From Pseudomonas benzenivorans (GTDB lineage Bacteria > Pseudomonadota > Gammaproteobacteria > Pseudomonadales > Pseudomonadaceae), in assembly GCF_900100495.1 (NCBI RefSeq), contig NZ_FNCT01000005.1:158808-222807 (forward strand): a DNA stretch of 64,000 nucleotides, in the 5' to 3' direction. Each line of letters starts with the position of its first letter. The first letter of the stretch is position 1. Both the position numbers and the translations under genes were made by a program. Positions 54,526 to 64,000 of this stretch are shown here, piece after piece. The notes beneath the pieces are model-generated. The model searched no databases, was not told where the DNA came from, and was given only the letters and a program-made list of their open reading frames with translations.

Positions 54526-56322
54526 TCAGAGCGCGAAGTGCTCGGCCGCCAGGCTCATCATGCACTCGCTGCCGGCCTCGGCCGCGGCCAGGTGGGCGGC
54601 GGTGCGCGGCAGCAGGCGCTTGAAGTAGAAGGCGCAGGTCGCCAGCTTGGCCTGGTAGAACGCCGCCTCGCCTTCGCCCGCGTCGAGCCTGCGCTGGGCG
54701 ACCACCGCCATGCGCAGCCAGAAGTAGGCCAGGGTGACGTAGCCGGAGAACATCAGGTAATCCACCGAAGCGGCGCCGACCTCGTCGGGGTTGCTCATCG
54801 CCGCCATGCCGATCTTCTGGGTCAGCTCGCCCCACTGCTGGTTCAGCGTCGCCAACTGCGCCACATAGCCCTTGAGCTGCAGATGCTCGGCCTGGGCCTG
54901 GCAGAACTTGTGGACGATCTTGGTGAAGCCGCGCAGCAGCTTGCCCTGGCTGCCGAGCACCTTGCGCCCGAGCAGGTCGAGGGCCTGGATGCCGTTGGTG
55001 CCCTCGTAGATCGGCGCGATGCGGCAGTCGCGCACCAGCTGCTCCATGCCCCATTCGCGGATGAAGCCGTGACCACCGAACACCTGCATGCCGAGGTTGG
55101 TCACCTCCAGGCCGGTCTCGGTCATGAACGCCTTGCAGATCGGCGTGAGGAAGGCCAGCAGGTCTTCCGCTTCTTCGCGCTGCTCGGCGCTGTCGGCACT
55201 GTGGGCCTGGTCGAGCAGCTGCGCGGTGAAGTAGGCCAGGGCGCGGTTGCCCTCGTTGAACGCCTTCATGGTCAGCAGCATGCGCCGCACGTCGGGGTGC
55301 ACGATGATCGGGTCGGCCGGCTTGTCCGGCGCCTTCGGCCCGGTCAGGGCACGCATCTGCAGGCGCTCGCCGGCGTATTTCACCGCGCCCTGGAAGCTCG
55401 CCTCGCCGAGGCACAGGCCCTGCATGCCGGTGCCCAGGCGGGCGTGGTTCATCATGGTGAACATGCAGTTGAGGCCCTTGTTGGCCTCGCCGATCAGGTA
55501 GCCGGTGGCGTTGTCGAAGTTGATCACGCAGGTGGCCGAGGCCTTGATGCCCATCTTGTGCTCGATCGAGCCGCAGGACACCGCGTTGCGCGCGCCGACG
55601 CCGCCCCCGGCGGCCGGCAGGAACTTGGGCACGATGAACAGCGAGATGCCCTTGGTCCCGGCCGGCGCATCCGGCAGCTTGGCCAGCACCAGGTGGACGA
55701 TGTTCTCGCTCATGTCGTGCTCGCCGGCGGAGATGAAGATCTTGCTGCCGCTGATCGCGTAGCTGCCGTCGGCCTGGGGCACTGCACGGGTCTTGATGAT
55801 GCCCAGGTCGGTGCCGCAATGGGCTTCGGTCAGGCACATGGTGCCGGTCCAGCGGCCCTCGGTCATGCGGGTCAGGTAGGTCTGCTTCTGTTCCTCGCTG
55901 CCGTGGGCGTGGATCGCCGACATGGCGCCGTGGGTCAGGCCCGGGTACATGGCCCAGGACTGGTTGGCCGCGGCGACCATCTCGCTGACGATCAGCCCGA
56001 GCGAATGCGGCAGGCCCTGGCCGCCATAACTGGCGTCGGCGGCCAGGCCCATCCAGCCGCCCTCGGCGTACTGGGCGAAGGCTTCCTTGAAGCCCTTGGG
56101 CGTGGTCACCACGCCATGCTCGAACTGGCACTCTTCCTCGTCGCCGGAGCGGTTGAGCGGCGCCAGCACCTGTTCGCAGAACTTGGCGCCCTCCTCGAGG
56201 ATGGCGCTAACCATGTCCGGGGTCGCCTCGCTGGCGCCGAGCGCGGCGTAGCTGGCGGGAAAGTCGAAGACTTCGTCGAGCAAGAAGCGCATGTCGCGCA
56301 GGGGAGCCTTGTAGTCGGGCAT
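54526..56322 (-). CDS. Large acyl-CoA dehydrogenase (FadE-type), paralogue
   Basis: A 598-residue tandem paralogue of the 592-residue enzyme. The same motifs appear: MCLTEAHCGTDLGI, AISGSKIFISAGEHDM, CRIAPIYEGTNGIQALDL. Near-identical blocks and equal length point to a local duplication followed by specialisation, probably for chain length (P. aeruginosa PA0506/PA0508 are a comparable pair). The start is MPDYKAPLRDMRFLLDEVF at 56322. Confidence 0.92.
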   Translation of the reverse strand: MPDYKAPLRDMRFLLDEVFDFPASYAALGASEATPDMVSAILEEGAKFCEQVLAPLNRSGDEEECQFEHGVVTTPKGFKEAFAQYAEGGWMGLAADASYGGQGLPHSLGLIVSEMVAAANQSWAMYPGLTHGAMSAIHAHGSEEQKQTYLTRMTEGRWTGTMCLTEAHCGTDLGIIKTRAVPQADGSYAISGSKIFISAGEHDMSENIVHLVLAKLPDAPAGTKGISLFIVPKFLPAAGGGVGARNAVSCGSIEHKMGIKASATCVINFDNATGYLIGEANKGLNCMFTMMNHARLGTGMQGLCLGEASFQGAVKYAGERLQMRALTGPKAPDKPADPIIVHPDVRRMLLTMKAFNEGNRALAYFTAQLLDQAHSADSAEQREEAEDLLAFLTPICKAFMTETGLEVTNLGMQVFGGHGFIREWGMEQLVRDCRIAPIYEGTNGIQALDLLGRKVLGSQGKLLRGFTKIVHKFCQAQAEHLQLKGYVAQLATLNQQWGELTQKIGMAAMSNPDEVGAASVDYLMFSGYVTLAYFWLRMAVVAQRRLDAGEGEAAFYQAKLATCAFYFKRLLPRTAAHLAAAEAGSECMMSLAAEHFAL

Positions 56323-56439
56323 GGTCGTTCTCCGTCAGCAGGCGCGCAGGGCGCGGATCGATCCCCCTAAGCTACTGCTGTCCGACGCCGTCCGACAACG
56401 ACTCTAGGCCCGCTGAATGCGCCGCCATAAGCGAGCGGA

Positions 56440-57771
56440 TCAACGCCGCGCGTTCGCCAGGCGCACCGCGCCGCGGCGCTGGCTATGGCTGCGGATGCAG
56501 TTGCGCCCGGCGCCCTTGGCGCTGTACAGCGCCTGGTCGGCGGCCTTGATCACCTCCTCCGCGCTGCGCTGCTCCAGGCCGCGCTCGGCCACGCCCATGC
56601 TGACCGTCACCGACACCTCGGCGGCCGTTGCGGCGCCGCGCCTTTGCCGGCCCTGCTGGTCGTCCTGCGGGCGGTTGTGCTTGTCGCGCAACTGCAGGTG
56701 ATAGGCCGCCACCGCCTCACGCACCGCCTCCAGGTGCGGCAGGCATTCGTCCAGGCTCTTGCCGGGAAACACCAGGGTGAACTCCTCGCCGCCGTAGCGG
56801 TAGGCCTTGCCGCCGCCGCCGATCTGCCGCAGCTGGCTGGCGACCAGGCGCAGCACCTGGTCGCCGACATCGTGGCCGTGGGTGTCGTTGAAGCGCTTGA
56901 AGTGATCGATATCGGCCATGACGATCACATAGCTGCGCCCCAGCCGCTGCAGGCGCTCGTTCAACGCCCGGCGCCCCGGCAGGCCGGTCAGCTCGTCGCG
57001 GAAGGCCATCTGGTAGGACTCGTGCACCACCGCCGCGACCAGCACCAGCATCACCTGGCTGCTCATCACGTGCAGGGCATGCGGCAGGATGAAGATCTTC
57101 GGCAGCATCCACAGCAGCCCCGACAAACCCAGCAATTGCGCCGCATGCAAGGGCCGCGGCGCCCGCAGGTACTGCACCAGCAGGAGGATGAAGGCCAGGC
57201 CGAACAGCGGATAGGCCAGCTGTACCAGGCTCATCCACTCGCCATGCAGGCTCGGCCAGCGAATCAGCGACAGCCACTGCAGCATGGCCTCGGGGTAGCG
57301 CCGCGCCACCCCCAGGGCCACCCCGCCCACCGCCAGCAGCACCGCGGCGCGGGCGACCAGGTCGCGGGCCAGGTGGGTGCGCTCCTGCCACGCCGCATAC
57401 AGGCCATAGAGCAGCGGCAGCAACAGGCTGCCGAGGTGGAAGACCAGGGCCGCATCGCTGCGCACCTGGCCTGCGGCGCGGTAATGATCGAGCTGGATAT
57501 CCAGGAGGAAATAGCCGAGGTAGAGCACCAGCAGCAGGAACAGTTCGCGCTGGCGGCCGTAGACCAGGCAGAAGGTGCCACCGAGCAGCAGCAACAGGGT
57601 CGGCAGGACATTGAACAGCGAGGCGAAGAACTCGCTCAGGCGCGCCAGGCTGGCGGCCAGCACCCCGCCGGCGAGCAGCAGCAGCGAAGGCAGAAAGTGG
57701 CTGAGGCGCACGGCGGCAAGGCGCGACACGACAAGCTCCACGAAGAATCGAGAGAGGCCCAGGGCTGGCAT
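56440..57771 (-). CDS. Membrane diguanylate cyclase (GGDEF)
   Basis: A 443-residue protein: ~240 residues of hydrophobic helices (about seven TM segments, a 7TM-type sensor) followed by a GGDEF domain (DELTGLPGRRALNERL, the GGEEF variant in RYGGEEFTLVF). It should make cyclic di-GMP from GTP. No RxxD inhibitory site precedes GGEEF, so product inhibition may be absent. A ~25-residue Gln/Arg-rich insertion (around HNRPQDDQQGRQRRG) interrupts the domain before VSVTVSMGVA. GGAGGG lies ~11 nt before the ATG. Confidence 0.88.
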   Translation of the reverse strand: MPALGLSRFFVELVVSRLAAVRLSHFLPSLLLLAGGVLAASLARLSEFFASLFNVLPTLLLLLGGTFCLVYGRQRELFLLLVLYLGYFLLDIQLDHYRAAGQVRSDAALVFHLGSLLLPLLYGLYAAWQERTHLARDLVARAAVLLAVGGVALGVARRYPEAMLQWLSLIRWPSLHGEWMSLVQLAYPLFGLAFILLLVQYLRAPRPLHAAQLLGLSGLLWMLPKIFILPHALHVMSSQVMLVLVAAVVHESYQMAFRDELTGLPGRRALNERLQRLGRSYVIVMADIDHFKRFNDTHGHDVGDQVLRLVASQLRQIGGGGKAYRYGGEEFTLVFPGKSLDECLPHLEAVREAVAAYHLQLRDKHNRPQDDQQGRQRRGAATAAEVSVTVSMGVAERGLEQRSAEEVIKAADQALYSAKGAGRNCIRSHSQRRGAVRLANARR

Positions 57772-57879
57772 TCTGCCTGCACCCTCCAGTTAAGCACAGG
57801 ACCGGCCCCGCCACCCGCGACCATAGGCGCTGTTCGTCGCCACACCGGCGCCCATATCTTGCTTCTTCGCGGGATCGGC

Positions 57880-58032
57880 CAGCGGTGCGCACGGCGCACC
57901 CTGGCGGCTATGCCCCGGTCAGGCCTTGCCAGCGCTCCCGTAGGCTGGGTTGAGCCGCGCAGCGGCGAAGCCCGGCAGTCCGCTGCCCGCCGACGCTTGC
58001 CGCCATGTTCGTCGGGCTTCGCCGGCTCACGT
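57880..58032. repeat. Two repeat types in the divergent gap
   Basis: A GTAGGGTGCGC-type unit lies at 57880-57902. A ~90-bp inverted repeat (TGAGCCGCGCAGCGGCGAAG against CTTCGCCGGCTCA) lies at 57941-58032. They occupy much of the 365-bp gap between the diguanylate cyclase and the DUF294 gene; the promoters must flank them. Confidence 0.75.
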
Positions 58033-58136
58033 CGTGCTGCCACCCCAGCGCCGCAGCCAGCTTCTAGACTTACGTCCAATGTGCATCCGGTCGTCCACGG
58101 CCGACCATAACCCCTCAGTGAATCGTCGAGACGCAT

Positions 58137-60068
58137 ATGAGCAAGTCGGACGCTTACGCCCAGGCGGGCAAGGCTGCGGTGCTGCAGAACATCCACGGCA
58201 CCATGGAGTTCCTGCAGAAGTTCCCGCCCTTCAATCAGATGGACATGGCCCACCTGGCCTACCTGGTGGAGCACTGCCAGCTGCGCTTCTATGGCGAAGG
58301 CGAAACCATCATCAAGCCGACCGACGGGCCGGTCGAGCACTTCTACATCGTCAAGCAGGGCCGCGTGCACGGCGAACGACCGCACACGGCCAAGCGCGGC
58401 AGCGAGACCACCTTCGAGATCACCAGCGGCGAGTGCTTCCCGCTGGCCGCGCTGATCGGCGAGCGCGCCACCCGCACCGAACACCTGGCCGCCGAAGACA
58501 CCTTCTGCCTGCTGCTGAGCAAGCCGGCGTTCATCAAGCTGTTCTCGCTCTCCAACCCGCTGCGCGACTTCGCCCTGCGCGGGGTCAGCAGCCTGCTCGA
58601 CCAGGTCAACCAGCAGGTGCAGTTGCGCGCGGTGGAGACCCTCGGCGCGCAGTATTCGCTGGACACCCGCCTCGGCGAACTGGCCATGCGCCAGCCGATC
58701 AGCTGCGCCCCCGAAACCGCGCTGCGCGAGGCGGTCAAGCTGATGCACGAGCAGCACGTCGGCAGCATCGTCATCGTCGATCCGGCGCACAAGCCGCTGG
58801 GCATCTTCACCCTGCGCGACCTGCGCCGGGCGATCGCCGACGGCGACGCGCTGGATCAGCCGATCGCCAACCTGATGACCCACGCGCCCTTCCACCTGCC
58901 GCCGGACGCCAGCGCCTTCGACGCGGCCATCGCCATGACCGAGCGGCATATCGCCCACGTCTGCCTGGTCGAGCACGAGCGCCTGTGCGGCGTGGTCTCC
59001 GAGCGCGACCTGTTCTCCCTGCAGCGGGTCGACCTGGTACACCTGGCGCGCACCATTCGCCATGCCGGCCGGGTCGAGACCCTGGCGACCCTGCGCGGCG
59101 ACATCCGCCAGCTGGTCGACCGCATGCTCGCCCACGGCGCCAGCTCGACGCAGATCACCCACATCATCACCCTGCTCAACGACCATACCGTGTGCCGGGT
59201 GATCGAACTGACCCTGGAGGACCTCGGCGACCCCGGCGTGCCCTTCACCTGGCTGTGCTTCGGCAGCGAGGGGCGGCGCGAACAGACCCTGCACACCGAC
59301 CAGGACAACGGCATCCTGTTCGAGGCCCGCGATGCCGCCGAGGCCGCGCAGATCCGCGGGCGCCTGCTGCCGCTGGCCGCCGAGATCAACCAGCGCCTGG
59401 CGCAGTGCGGCTTCACCCTGTGCAAGGGCAACATCATGGCCGGCAATCCCGAGCTGTGCCTGTCGCGCCAGGAGTGGACGCGGCGCTTCAGCGGCTTCAT
59501 CTACGAGGCGACCCCGGAAAACCTGCTGGCCTCGACCATCTACTTCGACCTACGGGTGGTCTGGGGCCCGCCGGAAGGCTGCGAGCACCTGCGTGAGGCG
59601 CTGCTGCGGCAGATCGACGGCAACAGCCTGTTCCAACGCATGATGGCCGAGAACGCCCTGCGCCAGCGCCCGCCGGTGGGCCGCTTCCGCGATTTCGTGG
59701 TGGCCCGCAAAGGCGCCGAGAAAGACACCCTGGACCTCAAGGTGCAGGGCCTCACGCCATTCGTCGACGGCGCCCGGCTGCTCGCCCTGGCCCACGGCAT
59801 CGAGGCCTGCAACACCCTGGAGCGCCTGCGCGAACTGATCGCCAAGGGCGTGATCGAGCCGCTCGACGGCGCCGCCTACGAAGAGGCCTATCACTTCATC
59901 CAACAGACCCGTATGCAACAACACCAACTGCAAGCCCGCCAGCACCTGGCCTACTCCAACCGCGTCGATCCCGACAGCCTCAACCATCTGGATCGGCGCA
60001 TCCTGCGTGAATCCTTCCGCCAGGCCCAGCGCCTGCAGAGCAGCCTGGCGCTGCGTTATCAGCTATGA
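58137..60068 (+). CDS. cNMP-binding / CBS / DUF294 nucleotidyltransferase-like protein
   Basis: A 643-residue regulatory protein. Order: a cyclic-nucleotide-binding domain (~20-140, with FYGEGETIIKPTDGP), two CBS repeats (~170-300, SIVIVDPAHKPLGIFTLRDL and HVCLVEHERLCGVVSERDLF), a nucleotidyltransferase-like DUF294 core (CFGSEGRREQTLHTDQDNGI), and the DUF294 C-terminal helical domain. The GSxxR...DxD pattern suggests GlnD-like nucleotide transfer to a partner protein. It overlaps the exonuclease gene by 4 bp; the pair neighbours a sodium:solute symporter, as in PA3232-PA3234, and may tune acetate or carbon uptake. Confidence 0.88.
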   Translation: MSKSDAYAQAGKAAVLQNIHGTMEFLQKFPPFNQMDMAHLAYLVEHCQLRFYGEGETIIKPTDGPVEHFYIVKQGRVHGERPHTAKRGSETTFEITSGECFPLAALIGERATRTEHLAAEDTFCLLLSKPAFIKLFSLSNPLRDFALRGVSSLLDQVNQQVQLRAVETLGAQYSLDTRLGELAMRQPISCAPETALREAVKLMHEQHVGSIVIVDPAHKPLGIFTLRDLRRAIADGDALDQPIANLMTHAPFHLPPDASAFDAAIAMTERHIAHVCLVEHERLCGVVSERDLFSLQRVDLVHLARTIRHAGRVETLATLRGDIRQLVDRMLAHGASSTQITHIITLLNDHTVCRVIELTLEDLGDPGVPFTWLCFGSEGRREQTLHTDQDNGILFEARDAAEAAQIRGRLLPLAAEINQRLAQCGFTLCKGNIMAGNPELCLSRQEWTRRFSGFIYEATPENLLASTIYFDLRVVWGPPEGCEHLREALLRQIDGNSLFQRMMAENALRQRPPVGRFRDFVVARKGAEKDTLDLKVQGLTPFVDGARLLALAHGIEACNTLERLRELIAKGVIEPLDGAAYEEAYHFIQQTRMQQHQLQARQHLAYSNRVDPDSLNHLDRRILRESFRQAQRLQSSLALRYQL

Positions 60069-60772
60069 GTCAGTTCACCTGGTTCAGCGGTCGCGGGCCG
60101 GCCTTGCTCGCGGCGCAACTAGACCGCCGCCTGCGGCTGCCGGCTCCCGCGCCCCTCGATGAGCGGCCGCTGGGCGAGCAGCGCCTGGTGGTGCTCGACC
60201 TGGAAACCAGCGGCCTGGACACTCGGCGCGACCAGCTGCTGTCGATCGGCGCGGTGGTGATCGAACACGGCGCCATCGACCTCGGCCAGCAGTTCGAGTG
60301 CACCCTGCAACGCCAGGATCACAAGGTCAGTGCCAGCGTGCTGATCCATGGCCTGGCGCCCAGCGTCATCGCCGCCGGGCGGGAACCGGCCGAGGCGCTG
60401 CTGGACTTCATGGAGTTCGTCGGCGACAGCCCGCTGCTGGCCTTCCACGCCGGCTTCGACCGGCGCATGCTCGGCCGCGCGCTGAAGCAGAGCCTGGGCC
60501 AGCGCCTGCGCCACGCCTTCTTCGACATCGCCGAACTGGCGCCGCTGCTCTGCCCGCAAGCGCACATCGCGCACGGCGGCCTGGATGACTGGACCCGCTA
60601 TTTCGGCCTGCGGGCCCAGCAGCGCCACCACGCCAGCGCCGATGCCCTGGTCACCGCCGAGCTGGCGCTGATCCTGTTCAGCAAGGCGCGCCGCCAGCAG
60701 CTGGACAGCCTACCGGCCCTGCAGCGGCGCCTGGCCGCTTGGCGGCGGCGGCAACACGCGCTGGCGCTGTAA
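60065..60772 (+). CDS. DnaQ-like 3'-5' exonuclease (DEDDh)
   Basis: A 235-residue exonuclease. ExoI is VVLDLETSGLD (D and E), ExoII is LAFHAGFDRRML (D), and ExoIII is HHASADALVTAEL, with the His and final Asp of DEDDh. Its ATG overlaps the stop of the DUF294 gene (ATGA). The partnership with that regulator is conserved in Pseudomonas, but its purpose is not known. Confidence 0.9.
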   Translation: MSQFTWFSGRGPALLAAQLDRRLRLPAPAPLDERPLGEQRLVVLDLETSGLDTRRDQLLSIGAVVIEHGAIDLGQQFECTLQRQDHKVSASVLIHGLAPSVIAAGREPAEALLDFMEFVGDSPLLAFHAGFDRRMLGRALKQSLGQRLRHAFFDIAELAPLLCPQAHIAHGGLDDWTRYFGLRAQQRHHASADALVTAELALILFSKARRQQLDSLPALQRRLAAWRRRQHALAL

Positions 60773-60794
60773 GGCCGAGCCGCCAGCCGACCCT

Positions 60795-60995
60795 TGGTGC
60801 GCATGGCGCACCCTACCCGGCCAGCATTCCGCGCATCAGGTAGGGTGTACGGGGCCGCCTAGGCCGCGCGCACCGCAGCGGCTACCGGATTGAAGCGTAG
60901 GGTGGGTGATGCTCTTTTCATCCACCGCCTCATCGGGCGCAGCCGCACAGGTGAATGGGTGAAGCGCCGGCTACGCGCCCCGATCCACCCTACAG
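60795..60995. repeat. Cluster of three palindromic repeats
   Basis: A GTAGGGTGCGC-type unit (60795-60817), a composite unit with a GGGGCCGCCTAGGCC arm (60841-60879), and a different ~95-bp inverted pair GTAGGGTGGGTGATG...GATCCACCCTAC (60898-60992). They fill the gap between the convergent exonuclease and trhP genes and run into the trhP 3' end. Confidence 0.8.
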
Positions 60996-62306
60996 GTCGC
61001 GCATCAGCAGGCCGTATTCCAGCTGCACCTCGGCCGGTAGCGGCAGGTAGAGCACATGGCCGTCGCCAGGGGCGACCGCCACGCCCTGGCCCTGACGGTT
61101 CTGCAGATGCTCCAGGGCGAAACGGATATTGCCCTGGGGCGTCATCAGCTCCAGGCCATCGCCCAGTTCGAAGCGGTTCTTCACCCGCACCTCGGCCAGC
61201 TCGCCGCGCCGCTCGCCGGTCAGCTCGCCGACGAACTGCTGGCGCTCGGAGAGCGAACTGCCGCGCTCATAGTTCTGGTACTCGTCGTGCACGTGGCGGC
61301 GCAGGAAACCCTCGGTGTAGCCGCGGTGGGCCAGCGACTCCAGGCTGCCCATCAGCGAGCGGTCGAACGGCCGGCCGGCCAGCGCGTCGTCGATCGCCTT
61401 GCGGTACACCTGGGCGGTGCGCGCGCAGTAGTAGTGCGACTTGGTGCGGCCCTCGATCTTCAGCGAGTGCACGCCCATGCGCACCAGCCGCTCGACATGC
61501 TGCACCGCACGCAGGTCCTTGGAGTTCATGATGTAGGTGCCGTGCTCGTCCTCGTAGGCGGCCATCTGCTCGCCGGGACGGCTGCCGTCTTCCAGCAGGA
61601 ACACCTGAGCGGTCGGCGTCCCCGCGCCCAGGGTCGGCTCGACCAGCCGGACGATCTCGCCGACTTCGTTCTCCTGCGCCGCCTCGGCCTTGTACTGCCA
61701 GCGGCAGGCGTTGGTGCAGCTGCCCTGGTTGGGATCGCGCTTGTTGATGTAGCCGGACAGCAGGCAGCGCCCGGAATAGGCCATGCACAGCGCGCCATGG
61801 ACGAACACCTCCAGCTGCATGCCCGGCACTTCGCTGCGGATCTCGGCGATCTCCTCCAGCGACAGCTCGCGCGAGAGGATCACCCGGGAGAGGCCCTGCT
61901 GCTGCCAGAACTTCACGCTGGCCCAGTTCACCGCATTGGCCTGCACCGAGAGGTGGATCGGCATCTGCGGGAAATGCTCGCGCACCAGCATGATCAGGCC
62001 CGGGTCGGACATGATCAGCGCATCCGGGCCCATCGCCAGCACCGGCTCGAGGTCCTTGAGGAAGGTCTTCAGCTTGGCGTTGTGCGGGGCGATGTTGACC
62101 ACCACGTAGAACTGCTTGCCCTGGGCGTGCGCCTCGGCGATGCCGAGGGCCAGGTTGGCGTGGTCGAACTCGTTGTTGCGCACCCGCAGGCTGTAGCGCG
62201 GCTGCCCGGCGTAGACCGCATCGGCGCCGTAGGCGAAGGCATAGCGCATGTTCTTCAGGCTGCCGGCCGGGGACAGCAGTTCGGGGTAAGCGGAGGACAG
62301 GTGCAT
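60990..62306 (-). CDS. trhP: tRNA uridine-34 hydroxylase TrhP (YegQ, peptidase U32 family)
   Basis: A 438-residue U32-family protein. The core motif LEVFVHGALCMAYSGRCLLS followed by RDPNQGSCTNACRW carries the [4Fe-4S]-type cysteines of TrhP/YegQ. E. coli TrhP makes 5-hydroxyuridine at the tRNA wobble base using prephenate. The start is MHLSSAYPELLSPAGSLKNM at 62306; the ribosome site is weak. Confidence 0.92.
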   Translation of the reverse strand: MHLSSAYPELLSPAGSLKNMRYAFAYGADAVYAGQPRYSLRVRNNEFDHANLALGIAEAHAQGKQFYVVVNIAPHNAKLKTFLKDLEPVLAMGPDALIMSDPGLIMLVREHFPQMPIHLSVQANAVNWASVKFWQQQGLSRVILSRELSLEEIAEIRSEVPGMQLEVFVHGALCMAYSGRCLLSGYINKRDPNQGSCTNACRWQYKAEAAQENEVGEIVRLVEPTLGAGTPTAQVFLLEDGSRPGEQMAAYEDEHGTYIMNSKDLRAVQHVERLVRMGVHSLKIEGRTKSHYYCARTAQVYRKAIDDALAGRPFDRSLMGSLESLAHRGYTEGFLRRHVHDEYQNYERGSSLSERQQFVGELTGERRGELAEVRVKNRFELGDGLELMTPQGNIRFALEHLQNRQGQGVAVAPGDGHVLYLPLPAEVQLEYGLLMRDL

Positions 62307-62405
62307 GGACGCAGGCTCGGAAAATCAAAACCGGCAATCCTAGGCCGGGCGCTCCCGGCGGACCTTGATCTGCATCTATAAAAGTGGGGATGGCGCAGAC
62401 AGCAG

Positions 62406-62429
62406 AACGCCCCGTTTCCGGGGCGTTTT
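62406..62429 (-). terminator. Terminator of the sodium:solute symporter gene
   Basis: A 9-bp stem AACGCCCCG/CGGGGCGTT with a 4-nt loop, 19 bp beyond the symporter stop; there is a TTTT run on the plus-strand side and a shorter TT on the minus side, so it may act both ways. Confidence 0.8.
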
Positions 62430-62447
62430 GCTTAGTGCTGTGCTGCT

Positions 62448-64000
<1,553 letters not shown>

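Overview
The window is a high-GC chromosomal segment of a Pseudomonas, probably from the P. aeruginosa / P. resinovorans / P. alcaligenes side of the genus. The evidence is gene content and order. A dctM-arcD-arcA-arcB-arcC block is followed by fabY, cysQ, nudE and a YrfG-type nucleotidase, then thioesterase, Fe-alcohol dehydrogenase, 3-hydroxyacyl-CoA dehydrogenase and LysR genes, in the order I remember from P. aeruginosa PA5169-PA5189. The right end (cNMP/CBS/DUF294 protein, DEDD exonuclease, sodium:solute symporter) resembles PA3232-PA3234. Synteny is recalled, not computed. No rRNA, tRNA or CRISPR array was seen.

Region 1 (1-12.1 kb) holds the end of a TRAP dicarboxylate transporter, a complete anaerobic arginine deiminase operon (arcDABC) behind an ANR/FNR box, an acyl-CoA synthetase, the fatty-acid-initiating ketosynthase FabY, and the nucleotide-hydrolase trio cysQ, nudE and yrfG. 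Region 2 (12.3-19.7 kb) is a soluble NAD-dependent molybdenum formate dehydrogenase (fdsG-B-A-D plus fdhD) with a divergent FdsR-like regulator. Region 3 (20.1-31.6 kb) carries a glycine-zipper envelope protein, an unusual ACP/AMP-ligase/PlsC fusion, an MFS exporter, a DUF2157/DUF4824 membrane pair and acyl-CoA metabolism genes.

Region 4 (31.6-47.7 kb) is accessory in character. It has a GST, a PRMT-like methyltransferase, DoxX, and two multicopper oxidases (one Sec-type, one Tat-type). It also has a five-gene operon encoding an O2/PLP arginine-hydroxylase-like enzyme, a small DUF6190-like protein, a DapA-fold aldolase, a heme-oxygenase-like diiron oxidase and a Rieske ferredoxin. That gene set matches the L-arginine to 2-nitroimidazole (azomycin, roh) pathway, and it is the most interesting content here. 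The operon and the neighbouring multicopper oxidase lie between two inverted copies of a ~215-230 bp element. A third copy at 46.3-46.6 kb has terminal inverted repeats and supplies the last codons and stop of a membrane-protein gene. REPIN-like and GTAGGGTGCGC-type palindromes are dense in the gaps throughout.

Region 5 (47.7-64 kb) returns to ordinary genes: a DUF3465 protein, a RecQ helicase, a saccharopine-dehydrogenase-like/DUF2269/DoxX-like operon, two large paralogous acyl-CoA dehydrogenases, a diguanylate cyclase, a cNMP/CBS/DUF294 regulator with its exonuclease partner, the tRNA hydroxylase TrhP, and the 3' part of an acetate-type sodium symporter that runs off the window.
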